Position numbers and translations under genes: made by a program
The notes under the pieces: model-generated
What the model saw: only the letters and a program-made list of their open reading frames with translations
What the model was told of the DNA's origin: nothing
The model's database searches: none
Part shown: positions 1 to 9,985 of the stretch, piece after piece
Layout: every line of letters begins with the position of its first letter
Position numbering within the stretch: position 1 is the stretch's first letter
NCBI GenBank assembly: GCA_025060135.1
Contig: JANXCY010000005.1
Span: 34,445 to 98,444, forward strand
Origin: Anaerolineae bacterium
Lineage (GTDB): Bacteria; Chloroflexota; Anaerolineae; B4-G1; DUEL01
Length of the DNA: 64,000 nucleotides
Direction of reading: 5' to 3'

Positions 1-88
1 CCTGGACGTCTCCGGCTACGTGGGGGACGCGCCCCAGCGCGCGCGGGCCCTGGCCCGGCGGATTCGTGAGAGAGTATACACAGGATGA
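1..88 (+). CDS. 3' end of an unidentified gene entering from the left edge
   Basis: The second reading frame is open from the first base and stops with TGA at 86-88, giving an arginine/alanine-rich C-terminal tail of 28 residues (ending RERVYTG). Third codon positions are almost all G or C until the last few codons, as in neighbouring genes, which favours this frame over the other two open frames. The fragment is too short to assign a family. Just after the stop, GGATGAG units repeat imperfectly (84-106), a low-complexity intergenic motif. Confidence 0.4.
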   Translation, partial: LDVSGYVGDAPQRARALARRIRERVYTG

Positions 89-202
89 GTGGGATGAGCA
101 GGATTTTGAAGGAGGGGTCTACCCTGATATCTGGAACCGTATGAGTGGTTTGCCCGTCGGGGCATGTTTGCATTTGGATGAAGCCTATCTCAGGAGGGAG
201 AC

Positions 203-751
203 ATGGAATGGAACACCCCGTTAGGAATCCTGCGGCGCGGCATGAGTCTGGAACGGGATGGGTATCAGTTCTACATGCTGGCTGCCGAACGCGCCTCCGA
301 CGAACGGGGGCGTCGGATGTTTCGGGACCTGGCGTCTCAGGAAGCCGACCATTTGCGGCTTCTGCTGGCAGAGTATCGGTCGCTGGAAGCCGGACAGGGC
401 TGGCTTCCCTACGAGGTCGCCATGAAGGCCGATTTTCCGCTGGATCCGGCCAATCCCGACCTGCCTGGAGAGGAGCCTCCGGAGCCGCTGCCAGTTTTCA
501 CTCCGGACCGACCGATTTCCTTGGAGGGAGACATCGCGGCGCTGGAATTCGGTCTGGAGACAGAGCGCATCTCGCGGGAACTCTACGCCCAGGCAGCCAA
601 GGAGGCCGATGACCCACGAGCGGTGGAAGCCTATCGCTTCCTGACCCGCCAGGAGGAGGCCCACTACCGGCTTCTACAGGATACCCACGAGTATCTCACC
701 CGGAACCAGACCTGGTGGGACCCTTTCCAGAAGCCCTTCTTCACCGGGTAG
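203..751 (+). CDS. Ferritin-like diiron (rubrerythrin family) protein
   Basis: The 182-residue product has the two-repeat helical layout of ferritin-like/rubrerythrin proteins. The first half has a Glu-x3-Tyr helix (LERDGYQFY, about residues 16-24) and an ExxH-type helix (QEADHLRLL, about 45-53). The second half repeats this with LETERISRELY (about 115) and QEEAHYRLL (about 150). These are the expected carboxylate/His ligands of a diiron site used in peroxide reduction or iron handling. No rubredoxin-like Cys4 domain is present, so it is not a classical rubrerythrin. An AGGAGG ribosome site lies just before the ATG. A hairpin terminator follows directly, so the gene is probably monocistronic. 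The exact reaction is unknown. Confidence 0.75.
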   Translation: MEWNTPLGILRRGMSLERDGYQFYMLAAERASDERGRRMFRDLASQEADHLRLLLAEYRSLEAGQGWLPYEVAMKADFPLDPANPDLPGEEPPEPLPVFTPDRPISLEGDIAALEFGLETERISRELYAQAAKEADDPRAVEAYRFLTRQEEAHYRLLQDTHEYLTRNQTWWDPFQKPFFTG

Positions 752-760
752 GGAACCCAT

Positions 761-793
761 AGAAGGGCGGCGGCCTTAGGCCGCCGCTCTTCT
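761..793. terminator. Bidirectional terminator hairpin
   Basis: An inverted repeat (AGAAG, one mismatch, GCGGCGGCCT, and its complement) lies between two convergent genes. It is followed by a T-rich stretch on the plus strand. It would end transcripts of both the ferritin-like gene and the GntR-fusion gene. Confidence 0.75.
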
Positions 794-837
794 ATTTGTT
801 GTCCTTCATAGTTTCCAAGAGAGCCCAGAGACAGAGT

Positions 838-2319
838 TCACATCCGACACGGTGCGTCACAGATAACCGAGATAAACTCTGCTGTTCGGCGGGTCAGCAC
901 CTCAATGGGTATCGGGTCCGAAAAGGTCTTTTCAAACATCACCTGCAACTGGCGGGAGACTTTGACGTATTCCGGGATGGACGGGCGAGCCCGGCCCAGC
1001 GAGATGTGCTCTGCCACCCAAGCCAGGAACGGCGCCGTTTCGGGGGAGACCAGATGGTTAAAAGAAGGATTGGGCAGAATCTGGAGCCGGTCCCGGTAGT
1101 ACACGCCGACCTGGGCGGGGTCGGTAGCAAACCGAAGGACCTTTATCACCTCTTGAGGCTGGGAACTCTGACGGAGAATCACGTATGAGGTCCCACCGAT
1201 AGTGGGCGCTGGTTGCTCCCCAGGGGCGGAGGGGGGAAGCGTATACCCCACCCGCTGCTGGAACTCCTCCGGGTCCCAGCCGCTGATTTCGTGCATCCGG
1301 TCCGCTTCGTAACTTCCGCCCAGGGCCATCACGGCCTTGCCCGTAGCGAAGAGCCGAAGGGCCGTATCCTCCCGATACCGGATCACATCCGCCGGTGCGA
1401 CGTGGTGGGTAACCACAAGGTCGCGCAGGAAATGGAGTGCCCGGCGGGTGGCTGGACTGTCCAGCGCCACTTCCCCGTCCTCAAAAACCTCCCCGCCCGC
1501 AGACCAGACAAAGGGCATCAAGGTATATACAGTGGTTTCGGCTCCCGCTCCGCCGCCTGGAAAGACCAAGGGGTAGGCATATCGGTATTGCTCCTGCACC
1601 TCGGGTCGAAGGAAATGACGGGCCACCCTCAAGAGTTCATCCCAATCCTGAGGGGGGAGCAAGCCCTCTTGGGTCAGCCAGTCCTTCCGATACCAGAGGA
1701 GGGAGATGTCGGCTTTCACCGGCAGGCCGTACAGTTTGCCCTGATAAGAGTTCGCCCGCACGAAAGCCGGGTACAGGTCCTGGCTGTACCGGGAAGGTTT
1801 CCAACGGGTGTCCAGTTCCTCCAGGGAGTAGAGGAAGCCTGCCCGGGCCAGCCCTGCTACCCACACGCTATCTACCATAGCGGCATCGGGAGCAGTACCA
1901 CTGCCGATCGCCGCACTTAGCAGGTCGTAAAGGCGGCTGTGACTAACGACCTTCACCTGGAAGGAAATGGGCTGGGAGGGATGAGCGGCATTCCAGGCCT
2001 GGCGGATATGAGCCATCAGTTCGGACCAGCGTGGGTCGGAGCATATCAACTGGATGGAGAGGTTCGGCACGACTCGATGAGGAGGGGACTCGCTGACAAA
2101 GGTGCCGGCCCCAGGACGGCGGACCAGAACTCCTTCATATACCAGTTCCTTCAAGGCCTGACGGACAGGGGAACGGCTGATCCCGTATATCCGGCAGAGT
2201 TCCTCTTCGGTAGGAATCCGGTCTCCCGGACGCCAGAGACCGCTTTCGATCTGTTCCCGGATCAGGGTTTTAAGTTGATGATAGAGAGGGACCGGGGAGT
2301 CCCGCTCAATGGTTCCCAT
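838..2319 (-). CDS. GntR-type HTH fused to extracellular solute-binding protein fold (cytoplasmic sensor-regulator)
   Basis: The product (493 residues from ATG at 2319) starts with a GntR winged helix (about residues 5-75: PLYHQLKTLIREQIESG, then PTEEELCRIYGISRSPVRQALKEL and the wing GVLVRRPGAGTFV). It continues without a signal peptide or lipobox into a type 1 solute-binding fold (about 90-480), with features usual in sugar-binding lipoproteins (YGLPVKADISLLWYRKDW; GKAVMALGGSYEADRM). GntR regulators normally carry FadR, UTRA or aminotransferase effector domains; here a periplasmic-type receptor appears to serve as a cytoplasmic ligand sensor. A TTG start further upstream (2379) is rejected because it lies inside the -35 box of the gene's own promoter. 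No transporter lies beside it, so the ligand is unknown. Confidence 0.8.
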   Translation of the reverse strand: MGTIERDSPVPLYHQLKTLIREQIESGLWRPGDRIPTEEELCRIYGISRSPVRQALKELVYEGVLVRRPGAGTFVSESPPHRVVPNLSIQLICSDPRWSELMAHIRQAWNAAHPSQPISFQVKVVSHSRLYDLLSAAIGSGTAPDAAMVDSVWVAGLARAGFLYSLEELDTRWKPSRYSQDLYPAFVRANSYQGKLYGLPVKADISLLWYRKDWLTQEGLLPPQDWDELLRVARHFLRPEVQEQYRYAYPLVFPGGGAGAETTVYTLMPFVWSAGGEVFEDGEVALDSPATRRALHFLRDLVVTHHVAPADVIRYREDTALRLFATGKAVMALGGSYEADRMHEISGWDPEEFQQRVGYTLPPSAPGEQPAPTIGGTSYVILRQSSQPQEVIKVLRFATDPAQVGVYYRDRLQILPNPSFNHLVSPETAPFLAWVAEHISLGRARPSIPEYVKVSRQLQVMFEKTFSDPIPIEVLTRRTAEFISVICDAPCRM

Positions 2320-2350
2320 GGCCAGCCTCAGGGTTTGATATACTGATATA

Positions 2351-2379
2351 ATATTACACCAAATTGTTGGTTTTGTCAA
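2351..2379 (-). promoter_or_regulatory. Sigma-70 promoter of the GntR-fusion gene
   Basis: On the minus strand TTGACA (2379-2374), a 17-nt spacer and TAATAT (2356-2351) form a near-consensus promoter about 32 nt upstream of the ATG at 2319. It shows the true start must lie downstream of 2351. Confidence 0.8.
2358..2371. promoter_or_regulatory. Palindrome in the promoter spacer, candidate autoregulatory operator
   Basis: ACCAA-ATTG-TTGGT (14 nt, perfect 5-nt arms) lies entirely between the -35 and -10 boxes. GntR proteins bind short palindromes, often in their own promoters, so this is a plausible operator for the adjacent regulator. The assignment is inference from position and symmetry. Confidence 0.45.
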
Positions 2380-2971
2380 GATATGGGAGAAAGAAGCCCT
2401 GCAGGATACGCCTGGCGCTGGTCGTGTGAGACCGCTAACTTCTATCTGAAGACCCAGGCGGGAGTGGCCGATTCCCGGGTTCGGTCCTGCGAGGCTGTGA
2501 AGCGTTAGGTGGCTGAGGTTTTCCTGGCCTAGGTCGGTAGAGAGTGGCGGTTTGTCCGGGAGCCGCTGGCTCAGGCGGTGTTCCGGGTTCAGCCCGAGGG
2601 GGCGGACGTATGGCCATATCCTGCAATGGCATCGGGGAGAGCGCGCCGAAGACTGGCTTCGGGGAGTTGTTCAGAAGGCGATAGAGACTAGGGTGCTGGA
2701 GCCGTTCTGCAGCACTTCCTGCCCCAGGAAGCGTAGAGGGAGTTCTGTCGCTGCGGACCCGGAGATGCCAGGGCGCCCCTCTAAAGCCGCTGGATGCCAC
2801 AAGATAGGGCTCTGGAGGACCTTGTCCAGTTTGTCAACAAATTCGGATTCCCTGCACGCGTTGCGCTGTTCCTGGTAGGGCAGGCCGCAGGCCTGTCGGA
2901 TGCCAGCGAGCCGTTCGCGTTCCTTGGTCATTCGCTGGTGCCACCGATGTTTGGATCCGCCCGGGGGGCGG
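2380..2971. other. Intergenic stretch with no convincing gene
   Basis: About 590 bases between the regulator promoter and the end of obg. Short open frames exist on both strands (for example minus 2671-2931, 86 codons, beginning 41 nt after obg), but none resembles a known family or has a good ribosome site. A GGTAGGGCAGGC motif with a GCAGGCCGCAGGCCTG inverted repeat at 2875-2896 resembles degenerate motifs near 9905, 19925 and 37210. It may be decayed gene or repeat material. Confidence 0.5.
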
Positions 2972-4297
<1,326 letters not shown>

Positions 4298-5716
4298 CTA
4301 CACGCCAGCCAGTTTTCGGCCTTCTTCCAGGAGCAGATGGACGCGCGCGGCGTCGGTGGTCTCACAGTAGATGCGGATGAGCGGCTCCGTACCTGAGAAG
4401 CGGAGCAGAAGCCAGCCGCCGTCCTCCAGGTAGTACTTGTAGCCATCGTATGTGAGGATGTCGGTAACGCGCAGGCCCAGGATGGATTCTGGCCGGGCCG
4501 CGTCCAACCGGGCCCGAATCTCCTCCCGCCGCTGGGCCGGGAAGGTGATGTCCAGGCGGCTGTAGGAGTAGACGGCGCCCAGTTTCCCATAGAGTTCGTC
4601 CAGCAGTTGGGAGGGGGTCTTCCCCTTCCGAACCATCATGTCCAGAAAATACAGATTGCCCAGGATGCCGTCCCGTTCGGGGACGTGGCCCCGAAAGGCG
4701 TAGCCCCCGCTCTCCTCCCCGCCAATCATCGCGTCCGTTTCCAGCATCTTGGGCGCCACGTACTTGAAGCCCACGCCGACCTGATAGACGGGTACTCCGT
4801 AGATTTCCCCCAGTTTCTCCAGCATAGAGGTGGTGGAAAGGGTCTTGACCATGGCCCCCCGCTCCCCTCGTACCTCCAGCAGGTAGTACGCCAGCAGCGC
4901 GTAGACCTGTAACTGGTTGATGAATCGCCCGTGCTCGTCGCCGATGCCCATCCGGTCGGCATCCCCGTCCAGGATGACGCAGACATCGGCGCCCAGTTCG
5001 GTCGTCTTTGCCAGCGCAACGTCTACGTTGGGCGGAATCGGCTCCGGGCGGACCATTTCCGGAAACAGGGGATTGGGGACGTTATGAATTTCGGTAACGC
5101 GCGTTCGGCCTCCGGCCAGAAGACGGGGGAACCAGCCGATGCCGTTGCCCCACATGGGCTCCACCAGGATGTGCAGGCCCGCCTGCCGGATGCGCTCCAT
5201 GTCCACCAGACGGGAGAGATGGGCGATGTAAGCGGGCGCAGGATCCCAGACGATAATACGGCCTTCCGCCTGGGCGGCCGCGAAGTCGGTCCGGCGCACC
5301 TCCTCTATGGGCGGGATCGCTGCCTCAATCTCCCGCAGGCCATCGGGAGCAATCGCGGCTCCATGCTCGTCCCGCACCTTGAAACCGTTATCCGAGGGGG
5401 GGTTGTGGCTGGCTGTGATGTTGATGGCACCGGCGGCTTTCCGCTCCACAACGGAGAACGAGATCACTGGAGTGGGCGTGGGGCCATCGGTCAGCCAGAC
5501 GCGGTAGCCATTGGCGGCCATCACCTCGGCGGCCGCGACCGCGAAATCGCGGGAGGCGAACCGCCGGTCGTGGCCAATGACGACGTCCGCACCGGATTGG
5601 CCGTGCGCGGCCAGGTAGCGGGCAAAGCCCTGGGCGCAGCGACGCACATTATCAAAAGTAAAATCTTCGGCGATCTTGCCTCGCCAGCCGTCGGTCCCGA
5701 ACTGGATGAGCGTCAT
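4298..5716 (-). CDS. Phosphoglucomutase/phosphomannomutase family protein
   Basis: This 472-residue alpha-D-phosphohexomutase interconverts hexose 1- and 6-phosphates. All four active-site loops are present: TASHNPP with the phosphoserine at Ser103 (101-107), the Mg2+-binding DGDADR (250-255), sugar-binding GEESGG (333-338) and phosphate-binding RFSGTEP (439-445). The N terminus FGTDGWRG is typical of the family. Sugar specificity (glucose, mannose or glucosamine) cannot be settled from sequence alone. Glucose 1-phosphate and mannose 1-phosphate, the products of the phosphorylases at 33-37 kb, would need such an enzyme, though the genes are 30 kb apart. AGGAGA precedes the ATG by 9 nt. Confidence 0.9.
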   Translation of the reverse strand: MTLIQFGTDGWRGKIAEDFTFDNVRRCAQGFARYLAAHGQSGADVVIGHDRRFASRDFAVAAAEVMAANGYRVWLTDGPTPTPVISFSVVERKAAGAINITASHNPPSDNGFKVRDEHGAAIAPDGLREIEAAIPPIEEVRRTDFAAAQAEGRIIVWDPAPAYIAHLSRLVDMERIRQAGLHILVEPMWGNGIGWFPRLLAGGRTRVTEIHNVPNPLFPEMVRPEPIPPNVDVALAKTTELGADVCVILDGDADRMGIGDEHGRFINQLQVYALLAYYLLEVRGERGAMVKTLSTTSMLEKLGEIYGVPVYQVGVGFKYVAPKMLETDAMIGGEESGGYAFRGHVPERDGILGNLYFLDMMVRKGKTPSQLLDELYGKLGAVYSYSRLDITFPAQRREEIRARLDAARPESILGLRVTDILTYDGYKYYLEDGGWLLLRFSGTEPLIRIYCETTDAARVHLLLEEGRKLAGV

Positions 5717-5739
5717 TGTGTCCGTCTCCTAACCAGAAG

Positions 5740-7050
5740 TCAATAAGGGCCACCGCTGAGGGAATGGCTATGGGTGATTTCCTGTGCTACCCGCCGTCCC
5801 AGTTCCACTGCGTAGTTGGTGCCCCGGTCCCAGGGGTAGACCTGGCTCATGTTGGCCATCCACAGGCCAGGGAGGGGAGTCTGGAAAGGGGGGATGTTTT
5901 GGGAGTGGTAGAGGGTCGGCACTGGCTGGGCGTACGGTTCGGCAAACATCCAGAACGCCCGCACCCACTCGGGGCGGATTTCGGGCTGAATCCGCACCAA
6001 CCCCGGCCAGTAGTGCTCCAGCAGAGCCTCTTTATCCATCCCGAAGACCGGATGGTCCGGCGGAGGATAATCGCCGCAGTAGACGATATGGTCGCCTCCG
6101 TAGTGGTCCGGAGAGATGTAGTTCGTGTGCTCGACCAGTCCCATAAAAGGAAACTCGTCCCCTTTGGGTAGGTTGATCCAGTAATGGCCCCGGGTGAGGG
6201 GCCGCCGGAGGGCCAGGACCAGGGTAACCGCGCCCAGGGACTTCAGAGCGCGCAGGCGGGCTGCGTAGTCGGCCGGGAGGTCGGGGGCCAGATCGGCCAG
6301 CGCCCCCGGCGCGCAGGTGGCGATAACGGTGGGGTGGGTTGCCCAGCCGCCCCCATACTCCACGATCCATTGCCCCCCTTCCCACCGGATGCGGCGGACC
6401 GGCGCGTTCAGGAGGATGCGGCCTCCCCGGGCCGTTACCCGTTCGACCAGGATGTCCACGAATCCCTGGAAACCGCCGACGAAGTAGCCCAGCCGAGGCG
6501 TTCGCTTGTGCAGGCGGGCCCAGAACCAGGCCATATTGACATGGCGGTATTCGTCCGGGCCAAATTTGCTGATCAGGAGGGGTTTCCAGAGGATCTCGTA
6601 GGCCCGGGGGCCAACAGCACGCCGGGTCCACTCTTCTGCTGTTACCCCTTCCAGCGGTTCCCAGCGGCGCAGCAGGCGCAGGTACAGGGTGACCAGTCCT
6701 ACCCGAAGCCGGTCATGGAAGGGCAGAGGGGTGAACCGTAGCACCCGCATCGGGCTGTCAAAGGGATAAATGCGCCCCCGATAGTAAATGGAGGTGGTGG
6801 GGCGGAGGAAGAAGAGCCGATCCGCCACTCCCAGTTCCCGGATCAGCGCGATGACCTCCCGGTCGGAGGCGAACCAGTGATGGTAAAAGCGCTCCAGAGG
6901 CCAGTCCCAGCGCTCGTCGCGGAAGCCCGAGGCCAGCCCCCCGGCGTAGGGGCGGGCTTCGTAGAGGGTTACCCGATGGCCCGCGCGGGTCAGGTCATAG
7001 GCCGCGGTCAGGCCAGTGATACCCGCACCGATGATGGCGATCTCCGTCAT
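5740..7050 (-). CDS. FAD-dependent amine oxidase/protoporphyrinogen oxidase-like oxidoreductase
   Basis: The 436-residue product begins with a Rossmann dinucleotide motif (IAIIGAGITG, residues 4-13), then an acidic residue ending beta-2 and a GGLASGF FAD-contact motif. The C terminus holds a second FAD segment (GLWMANMSQVYPWDRGTNYAVELG). This layout matches NAD(P)/FAD oxidoreductases of the amine oxidase/UDP-galactopyranose mutase-like group often annotated near polysaccharide genes. The start ATG at 7050 overlaps the xseA stop (ATGA), indicating translational coupling. An upstream in-frame start is possible but would add residues before the Rossmann fold. The substrate is unknown; sugar or isoprenoid-linked substrates are as likely as amines. 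Confidence 0.8.
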   Translation of the reverse strand: MTEIAIIGAGITGLTAAYDLTRAGHRVTLYEARPYAGGLASGFRDERWDWPLERFYHHWFASDREVIALIRELGVADRLFFLRPTTSIYYRGRIYPFDSPMRVLRFTPLPFHDRLRVGLVTLYLRLLRRWEPLEGVTAEEWTRRAVGPRAYEILWKPLLISKFGPDEYRHVNMAWFWARLHKRTPRLGYFVGGFQGFVDILVERVTARGGRILLNAPVRRIRWEGGQWIVEYGGGWATHPTVIATCAPGALADLAPDLPADYAARLRALKSLGAVTLVLALRRPLTRGHYWINLPKGDEFPFMGLVEHTNYISPDHYGGDHIVYCGDYPPPDHPVFGMDKEALLEHYWPGLVRIQPEIRPEWVRAFWMFAEPYAQPVPTLYHSQNIPPFQTPLPGLWMANMSQVYPWDRGTNYAVELGRRVAQEITHSHSLSGGPY

Positions 7051-8288
7051 TGCACCATTGCCCCGAATTCCCCATCCCGGACCCGTACTCGCAGGGCGTC
7101 TCCAGTGGCCACTTGGGCTGGAGAGCAAACGATCCGGCCATCTACGGTCCGCTGGACGATGGCGTATCCCCGTTCCAGAGTGGCCAGTGGACTGACGCCT
7201 TCCAGGCGTCCCGCGAGGCCGGCCAGCCGCTCCCGGCGGACCGCGATCTGGTGCCGGATGGCCCGCCCGGCCCGCTCGGTCAGGTCGTCCAGCCGCTGGC
7301 GGGCCTGGGTCAGCCGAAGAGCCGGGGAGAGACGACGCAGGACTCGCTCTTGTTCCCGAATCCGTCCGCGCCGCCCAGCCAGGTCGGCAGCAATGGCCCG
7401 AACCAGACGGGCATAGAGGGCCCGGATTTGTTGGCGCAGTTCCAGTCGGTCTGGGGTTGCCAGTTCCGCCGCCGCCGATGGGGTGGGCGCGCGCTGGTCA
7501 GCAGCAAAATCAGCCAGGCTGAAATCCGTCTCATGCCCCACCCCGCAGACGACGGGGATCCGGGAATCGGCTACCGCCCGGGCCACCCATTCGTCATTGA
7601 AGGCCCAGAGTTCCTCCAGGGAACCTCCACCCCGAACCAGCAGAATCACATCTATATCCGGACGGGCGTTCAGCCTTTGCAGAGCCGCAATAATCTGGGG
7701 CGGAGCCTCTTCTCCCTGGACCAGGGTGGGAGCCAGGATCACCTCCGCCAGCGGATACCGGCGGGAGAGAATGTTGAGGATATCCCGCAGCGCGGCCGCG
7801 TCCGGAGAGGTAACGACGCCAATACGGCGGGGGAAGCGGGGAAGGGGCCGTTTTCGCCGGGCGTCAAAGAGCCCCTCGGCCTCCAGCCGCGCTTTCAGCC
7901 GCTCGTACTCCTGATATAGCCATCCCAGGCCCAGCGGCTCCAGTGTGTCCACATACAACTGGAGGTCGCCCCGCTGCTCGTAGACGCCTACCCGGCCATG
8001 GGCCAATACCGAGTCGCCGTTGTTGGGGAGCACTCGCATCCCCCGCACCCGGTCCCGCCACATCACACAGCGCAGTTCCGCTCCCGCGTCCTTCAGGGTG
8101 AAGTAGCAATGGCCGGACGCGACCTGGCGAAAGTTGGAAATTTCCCCCTCCACCCACACGTCCACCAGGCAAGGGTCTGTCTCCACGGTGCCCCGGATCC
8201 GGGCCATCAACTGGCTGACGGTGTACGGCTTCCGGTCGGCTACGGCGAACAGCGGAAGTTGCTCCTGCATGGTGGTTGTAGTGTACAT
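7047..8288 (-). CDS. xseA: Exodeoxyribonuclease VII large subunit
   Basis: XseA is the catalytic subunit of exonuclease VII, degrading single-stranded DNA from both ends. The N-terminal OB fold includes the segment VWVEGEISNFRQ followed by GHCYFTLKD. The catalytic core contains the conserved RRIGVVTSP, LLVRGGGSLEELWAFND and VGHETDFSLADF blocks. Two long helical arms of about 130 residues and the C-terminal LERGYAIVQ segment follow. From ATG 8288 the length is 413 residues, normal for the family; an internal ATG at 8270 is also possible. No xseB is visible in the window. It heads the minus-strand group ending in obg. Confidence 0.95.
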   Translation of the reverse strand: MYTTTTMQEQLPLFAVADRKPYTVSQLMARIRGTVETDPCLVDVWVEGEISNFRQVASGHCYFTLKDAGAELRCVMWRDRVRGMRVLPNNGDSVLAHGRVGVYEQRGDLQLYVDTLEPLGLGWLYQEYERLKARLEAEGLFDARRKRPLPRFPRRIGVVTSPDAAALRDILNILSRRYPLAEVILAPTLVQGEEAPPQIIAALQRLNARPDIDVILLVRGGGSLEELWAFNDEWVARAVADSRIPVVCGVGHETDFSLADFAADQRAPTPSAAAELATPDRLELRQQIRALYARLVRAIAADLAGRRGRIREQERVLRRLSPALRLTQARQRLDDLTERAGRAIRHQIAVRRERLAGLAGRLEGVSPLATLERGYAIVQRTVDGRIVCSPAQVATGDALRVRVRDGEFGAMVQ

Positions 8289-8725
8289 CAGGGAGCCCGA
8301 AATGGCAAGTACCGAGGCGCGGACACATTGGGGCCAGGAACGACCCTTCAGAGGAAGCCCGACAAGGGGAAGACGCGAAGAAGGCCGCTCAGTTGACGCT
8401 TCCGCAAATCCGGAGTATGATAGCCCGCTGCAGGGGACCGGAGGGATAGCGATAGTGGAACAACTCACTAATGGAGGCGCAAGCCGCAGACTCCCCGGCC
8501 TGTCGGAGAGCATCTCGGGAAAATGCTGAGGACGGCGCAGCGCTGGCAGTTAGCCGATCCGGGACGTTCGGTCGTCGTTCCCGAGTTGGGCGGCCTGCGC
8601 AACATCGCCTCCCATTTCCCAATATCCCTTATTTCCAAGGGCCCTGCAGCGGGCGCGTGAGGTAGCATCGCGGCGAAAAGAACTGGCATCGCCGAGACAA
8701 CCATCCTGCCGGATGCATCCGAGCG
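8289..8725. other. Gene-free stretch containing an orphan plus-strand promoter
   Basis: No protein gene is supported here. A good promoter at 8393-8421 points rightwards into about 300 nt that end tail-to-tail with the membrane-protein gene at 8726. The transcribed part has several short GC-rich inverted repeats. It could encode a small RNA or antisense transcript; no known RNA family was recognised. Confidence 0.4.
8393..8421 (+). promoter_or_regulatory. Sigma-70-like promoter with no gene behind it
   Basis: TTGACG (8393-8398), 17 nt, TATGAT (8416-8421). Predicted start is near 8428. Confidence 0.5.
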
Positions 8726-9160
8726 TCAACCGTACAGTAGCAAATAGACCCCGGTTCCGCCCGCGATGCTCAACAGCCACAGGGCCAGGCTGACACGCAT
8801 CAGCACGAGAGGACGGCGGGGCGGCCACTGCTGGCGCCAGTTCATCCGTACGACGGTGTACATCATCAGGAACTGGGCGATCCCTCCGCTCAGACCATGC
8901 ATAAAGGGCACAACAGTGGTGGGTTGGGCGAAGACATCCGGGCCTAGCCGGGCCAGTTTCAGCCAAGGCCCCACCATCCCGAAGAGAATGGGCAGCACAG
9001 CCATCCAGGTAACCAGGGCCATCCAGCGACAGTGCCGGGGGAACGCCTTCCGGCGGGCCATCGTCCAGCCCCCTATCGCTCCTCCTCCCAGCACCCAGAG
9101 GCTGAGCAGAGTCAGGTCGGAAGCGAGAGGAGCGCCGCTTCCCAGAAATCCGGATACCAT
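8726..9160 (-). CDS. DUF420-like small integral membrane protein
   Basis: From ATG 9160 the product has 144 residues with four hydrophobic segments separated by short basic loops. The central HGLSGGIAQFLMMYTVVRM segment and the C-terminal helix ending TGVYLLLYG resemble DUF420-type membrane proteins, which have conserved membrane histidines and are sometimes linked to haem-copper oxidase biogenesis. An alternative ATG at 9184 has a better AGAGGGG site but would overlap the 5' end of the divergent PIG-L gene by 12 nt, so 9160 is preferred. No oxidase genes lie nearby. The family assignment is tentative. Confidence 0.55.
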   Translation of the reverse strand: MVSGFLGSGAPLASDLTLLSLWVLGGGAIGGWTMARRKAFPRHCRWMALVTWMAVLPILFGMVGPWLKLARLGPDVFAQPTTVVPFMHGLSGGIAQFLMMYTVVRMNWRQQWPPRRPLVLMRVSLALWLLSIAGGTGVYLLLYG

Positions 9161-9172
9161 GGAGGAAACCTG

Positions 9173-9862
9173 ATGACTGAACATCTCCCGAACCCCTCTG
9201 TGGATATTTTGGCCATCGGCGCGCATCCCGATGATGCAGAAATCGGCTGCGCGGGCTTGCTCCTGAAAGCAAAAGCGCGCGGCCTGCGGACGGGAATTCT
9301 GGTGCTCACCCGGGGCGAGATGGGAACCTTTGGCGACCCGGAGACCCGACAGGCAGAGGCGGAGGCAGCTGCCCGCATCCTGCAGGTGGACGCGTTCCGC
9401 ATGCTGGATCTGCCGGATGCGCGCATAGAGTTCAACTATGACAACACCTTACGGATCGTAGAAGTTCTCCGGGAATGGCGACCCCGGTTGTTGCTTTCTC
9501 CGCACGAGGACGACCATCACCCCGACCACGTGGCGACGGCGCGGTTAGTGGAACGGGCCGCTTACCTGGCAACCCGTCCGGCCTTGTTCCCTCACTTGGA
9601 ACCGCTCATTCCCCAACCCCGGCACCTGGCCTTTCCGCTCTCGTTTCAGCGACCGCTTCGCCCTCATTTTGTTCTGGACATCACCGATGTCTACGGGCTG
9701 AAGCAACAGGCGCTGCAGGCTCACGGGTCCCAGTATGGCCCCATTCTCTTTGCGGTGGAAATCGTTGCCCGGTACTATGGGATGATGATTCCGGCGGCCT
9801 ACGGCGAAGGCTTCCTTACCAAAAGCCCACACCCCCTAACCGATGCCCTGGGCATTATCTGA
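9173..9862 (+). CDS. PIG-L family N-acetylglucosaminyl deacetylase (BshB1-like)
   Basis: This 229-residue zinc deacetylase of the LmbE/PIG-L family has the metal-binding AIGAHPDDAEIG motif near the N terminus and a distal histidine cluster (SPHEDDHHPDHVATARL). The LTRGEMGTFG segment and the C-terminal YGEGFLTKSPHPL segment are like BshB1, which removes the acetyl group from GlcNAc-malate in bacillithiol synthesis. No bshA or bshC is in the window, so substrate is inferred only from similarity. GGAGG sits 7 nt before the ATG, fixing the start. Confidence 0.85.
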   Translation: MTEHLPNPSVDILAIGAHPDDAEIGCAGLLLKAKARGLRTGILVLTRGEMGTFGDPETRQAEAEAAARILQVDAFRMLDLPDARIEFNYDNTLRIVEVLREWRPRLLLSPHEDDHHPDHVATARLVERAAYLATRPALFPHLEPLIPQPRHLAFPLSFQRPLRPHFVLDITDVYGLKQQALQAHGSQYGPILFAVEIVARYYGMMIPAAYGEGFLTKSPHPLTDALGII

Positions 9863-9985
9863 GAAGAGCGCACGGACCTCAGGGTACCGGTGAGTATTTG
9901 CCGTACCGGGCAGGCCGGGTGGCTGGCGCTACAGCGGCCTACATTTAGGGCACTGGGTTGGTCCCAGGGGCAATGTGCGTCCCCG

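Noticed and set aside
2320..2379. Upstream TTG start for the GntR-fusion gene
   Set aside because: It lies within the -35 box and spacer of the near-consensus promoter; the ATG at 2319 directly precedes the HTH domain.
2446..2461. CTGAAGACCCAGGCGG also occurs at 48542-48557
   Set aside because: One 16-nt match in 64 kb of GC-rich DNA is not far from chance, and the flanks differ.
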